Source of the DNA: Silurus meridionalis
Lineage: Eukaryota > Chordata > Actinopteri > Siluriformes > Siluridae
Direction: 5' to 3'
Length of the DNA: 64,000 nt
Assembly: GCF_014805685.1 (NCBI RefSeq)
Contig: NC_060911.1
Location: forward strand, 14,634,712-14,698,711
Both the position numbers and the translations under genes were made by a program. The notes under the pieces were generated by a model. The model saw nothing but the letters and a program-made list of their open reading frames with translations. It was not told the DNA's origin and searched no databases. Every line of letters starts with the position of its first letter. Positions within the stretch are counted from its first letter, which is position 1. This document shows, one piece after another, positions 63,001 through 64,000 of the stretch.

Positions 63001-64000
63001 CCACAACTACAAGCGCTCCTGGCCGAGCACAACCACAATTACAAGCGCTCCTACAGCTGAGAGCACAACTACAAGTATTACTACAACTGAGAGCACAACC
63101 ACAACTGCTCCTACAACTGAGCACAACCACACAACAAGCTCTCCTACAACTGAGCACAACCACAACTACAAGCGCTCCTACAGAGCACAACTACAAGTGC
63201 TCCTACAACTGAGAGCAACCACAACTACAAGCTACTACAACCGAGAGCACAACTACAAGCCTCCTACAACCGAGCACAACTACAAGCGCTCCTACAACCG
63301 AGCACAACCACAACTACAAGCGCTCCTGAGAGCACAACAACTACAAGCGCTCCTACAACCGAGAGCAACCACAACTACAAGCTCCTACAACGAGCACAAC
63401 CACAACTACTAGCTCTCCTACAACTGAGAGCACAACCACAAGCTCCTACAACGAGCACAACCACACTACAAGCTCCTACAACGAGCACAACCACAACTAC
63501 AAATGCTCCTACAACCGAGAGCACAACCACAACTACAAGCACTCCTACAACCGAGACCACAACTACAAGCGCTCCTACAATCGAGAGCACAACTACAAGC
63601 GCTCCTAAAACACCTTCAGTAGTAGCTGCAGCATTTAACTTGACCTTCAGCATGAATGAACCCTTTATTGAAGCTCTCTCCGATTCGAACTCTCCTGAGT
63701 TTAAAAACAAAGCTGCAAGTATCATTAACACGGTATGTTTTATTGGTGATGGAAATGATGAATAATTCGCAAAACATACATTTTTTAAACAGAATAAATA
63801 AACTACTACCTGAAAAATTCCACTGCCATATGACAAGTTGAATATTTGTGTCTGTATCTGACTTACTCGTTAACTTTAATAATACCAAGGTCCAAAAAGG
63901 ACAGAACTAAACTGCTAATGCAGATGAGCTCAGGCTTTATGTAATGTCTATTCATTTTCAACTAATTATATTTTACAGCTTGAACTAATTTTTAGAGAAA
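42054..64000 (+). CDS. Multi-SEA-domain mucin-like glycoprotein, 5' part
   Basis: Exon 1 (42054..42093) encodes a signal peptide, MDWRVVLTALCLI. SEA domain 0 is built from three exons, 43602..43729, 44682..44743 and 44854..45005, with phases 1/0/2/1. From 45421 the gene continues as tandem modules (listed separately), each a Thr/Ser/Pro-rich exon fused to the start of a SEA domain, then two short SEA exons. The Thr-rich repeat TTESTTTTTSAP is a mucin PTS domain for dense O-glycosylation. SEA exons carry many N-glycosylation sites (NLT, NTT, NIT). The architecture, PTS alternating with SEA, recalls MUC16 but homology is not claimed. The product is probably a secreted or membrane-tethered mucin; its C-terminus lies beyond the window. 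Modules 2-10 contain many short deletions that break the frame as assembled. First and last parts are clean. Confidence 0.8.
42520..42715 (-). mobile_element. Tc1-like fragment in mucin intron 1
   Basis: GGAGATCTGGGGTTCAGC...CTTAATCCCAAATGAGTTCAGG resembles 41070-41130 of the deleted Tc1 element. It ends in a TA-rich (TA)n stretch at 42708-42725. Confidence 0.55.
43820..43911. mobile_element. MITE-like fragment (CAGTGGTGGACAGTAA type)
   Basis: CAGTGGTGGACAGTAATAAAG...GTATCTGTACTTCAGTAAAGTA is the usual start of a common fish repeat. A related other-end fragment is at 21985-22110. Confidence 0.5.
43909..43938 (+). pseudogene. Relic duplicate of the SEA third-exon acceptor
   Basis: Thirty bases identical to 44840-44869, covering the acceptor GTTTTAG and the first codons (NGSTV) of the SEA third exon. 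The copy loses similarity at 43939, 12 bp before the Tigger-like MITE. It leaves a decoy 3' splice site inside the first SEA intron. Confidence 0.75.
43951..44308. mobile_element. Pogo/Tigger-like MITE
   Basis: 358 bp flanked by TA, with inverted ends CAGTCGTCCCTCACTTTATC and GGTAAACGGGGGACCACTG. It has no coding capacity. It is inserted in the first intron of SEA domain 0. Confidence 0.75.
45093..45340 (+). pseudogene. Degenerate PTS exon, possibly an alternative terminal exon
   Basis: After CTTACAG the sequence reads, in the phase left by SEA domain 0, AATCPASDAFSPESTPTNG and then TAA at 45148-45150. Further TESTP/STSTNTS-like repeats follow but are interrupted by stops. It clearly derives from a PTS exon with a different repeat unit. 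If spliced in, it would end the protein after one SEA domain. Its second AG, present in other modules, is mutated to CGG. Confidence 0.65.
45421..46970 (+). repeat. Mucin module 1 (PTS + SEA), intact
   Basis: Exons 45421..46412 (PTS plus SEA start), 46660..46721 and 46819..46970. The 992-nt first exon is open in the right phase from ATDPPTTEST to FNLTFSMNEPF and KNKAASIINT. The second exon gives LESIFREIFPNLIEII, the third RRGSTVADFTLYFNNTADIP to IRVTQVPG. This is the only complete module without indels and is the reference for the others. Confidence 0.88.
47062..48427 (+). repeat. Mucin module 2
   Basis: Exons 47062..47868, 48117..48178, 48276..48427. The acceptor is CAGCAG (tandem). The PTS exon is open to about 47387, where ACCACACTAC (one A short) shifts the frame. 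The two SEA exons are intact (62 and 152 nt), with NKTDDIP in place of NNTADIP. Confidence 0.85.
48519..50312 (+). repeat. Mucin module 3
   Basis: Exons 48519..49754, 50002..50063, 50161..50312. From about 48757 the PTS exon has frequent GAGAGC to GAGC and GCGCTCC to GCTCC losses. The SEA start and both SEA exons are intact. Confidence 0.83.
50404..52458 (+). repeat. Mucin module 4
   Basis: Exons 50404..51904, 52152..52211, 52307..52458. Indels begin within the first PTS repeats. The SEA start also lost bases (CTCTCTCCG to CTCTCCG; CCCTTT to CCTTT). The second SEA exon is 60 nt instead of 62. The third exon is full length with VNTANTT. Confidence 0.8.
52550..54020 (+). repeat. Mucin module 5
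   Basis: Exons 52550..53461, 53710..53771, 53869..54020. The first 190 nt of the PTS exon and 52860-53140 are clean; indels cluster elsewhere. Both SEA exons are intact. It shares VNTANTT with module 4, so these two are probably sister copies. Confidence 0.83.
54110..55434 (+). repeat. Mucin module 6
   Basis: Exons 54110..54882, 55130..55190, 55286..55434. The second SEA exon is 61 nt, the third 149 nt (loss of GC in GACGCAGC and one G in CGGGTC). The bases after the second exon's donor also read GTGAAATAAT for GTGAGAAATAAT, an intronic loss of the same kind. Confidence 0.8.
55523..56944 (+). repeat. Mucin module 7
   Basis: Exons 55523..56390, 56637..56698, 56796..56944. The third exon has the same three-base loss as module 6. 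The intron after it lost TT (ACCACAATAAA for ACCTTACAATAAA). Confidence 0.8.
57031..59048 (+). repeat. Mucin module 8
   Basis: Exons 57031..58493, 58742..58799, 58897..59048. A long PTS exon with very many indels, including CCTGGCCGAG where other copies read CCTACAACCGAG. The second SEA exon is the most reduced (58 nt). Confidence 0.8.
59150..60463 (+). repeat. Mucin module 9
   Basis: Exons 59150..59907, 60156..60217, 60315..60463. The first 290 nt of the PTS exon are clean. The second SEA exon has LEPIF for LESIF, shared in part with module 10 (LELIF). Confidence 0.8.
60555..64000 (+). repeat. Mucin module 10 (cut by window end)
   Basis: Exon 60555..63732 is by far the longest PTS exon (3178 nt, over 1000 codons); the next SEA exon starts at 63979 and is cut. 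PTS sequence to about 63500 is full of short deletions. The final 100 nt and the SEA start are clean (FIEALSDSNSPEF). Confidence 0.82.

Noticed and set aside
47062..63732. Calling modules 2-10 pseudogenes because of frameshifts
   Set aside because: Deletions are context-specific, equal in introns and exons, and leave splice sites and most SEA exons intact. A sequence error fits better.
45421..64000. Satellite DNA or CRISPR-like array
   Set aside because: The repeats sit in exons with conserved splice sites and a coherent SEA domain. Repeats of 30-36 bp without unique spacers are mucin PTS units, and the genome is eukaryotic.

Overview
The window is vertebrate nuclear DNA, almost certainly from a teleost fish. 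It has compact multi-exon genes with GT-AG introns, dense (CA)n/(GT)n microsatellites, fish-type Tc1 transposons, LINE fragments and several MITE-like repeats. The species cannot be named from the sequence; nothing here is prokaryotic or viral.

Layout, left to right. (1) 1-1090: intergenic DNA with an inverted LINE 3' fragment. (2) 1091-3863 (+): acy3-type aminoacylase, six exons, intact, with all zinc and catalytic residues at the family positions. (3) 6498-8102 (-): cldnd1, four coding exons, a probable noncoding first exon and a long 3' UTR. (4) 10532-15818 (-): glb1, lysosomal beta-galactosidase, 16 exons, fully open, both catalytic glutamates present. (5) 16133-19637 (+): ccdc86, four exons, sharing a 314-bp divergent promoter with glb1. 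The promoter region carries CLEAR-like E-boxes; an NRF1 site lies just inside glb1 intron 1. ccdc86 intron 1 hosts a 1.65-kb Tc1 element.

(6) 20.1-25.3 kb: a large inverted duplication carrying two head-to-head copies of a small two-exon gene whose protein has a ubiquitin-like domain ending in Gly-Gly. Each copy has its own TATA box, and a consensus ISRE lies between them. The right copy is open. The left is broken by loss of one G in a G-run. (7) 25.3-41.4 kb: no host gene recognised; old transposons (Tc1, hAT-like, L2-like and RTE/L1-like LINEs) and unclassified repeats.

(8) 42.05 kb to the right edge (+): the 5' part of a large mucin-like gene. After a signal-peptide exon and one complete SEA domain come at least ten tandem modules of 1.4-2.1 kb or more. 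Each module is one long Thr/Ser/Pro exon (repeat TTESTTTTTSAP) fused to the first third of a SEA domain, plus two short exons for the rest. Introns are nearly identical between modules, so the array is recent or homogenised. From module 2 onward the assembled sequence carries many short deletions, often one copy of a doubled dinucleotide, in exons and introns alike. This looks more like a long-read consensus artefact than gene decay. The gene continues beyond the window.

The genes do not form one pathway. The two likely functional couplings are the glb1/ccdc86 shared promoter and the interferon-type control suggested for the paired ubiquitin-like genes.
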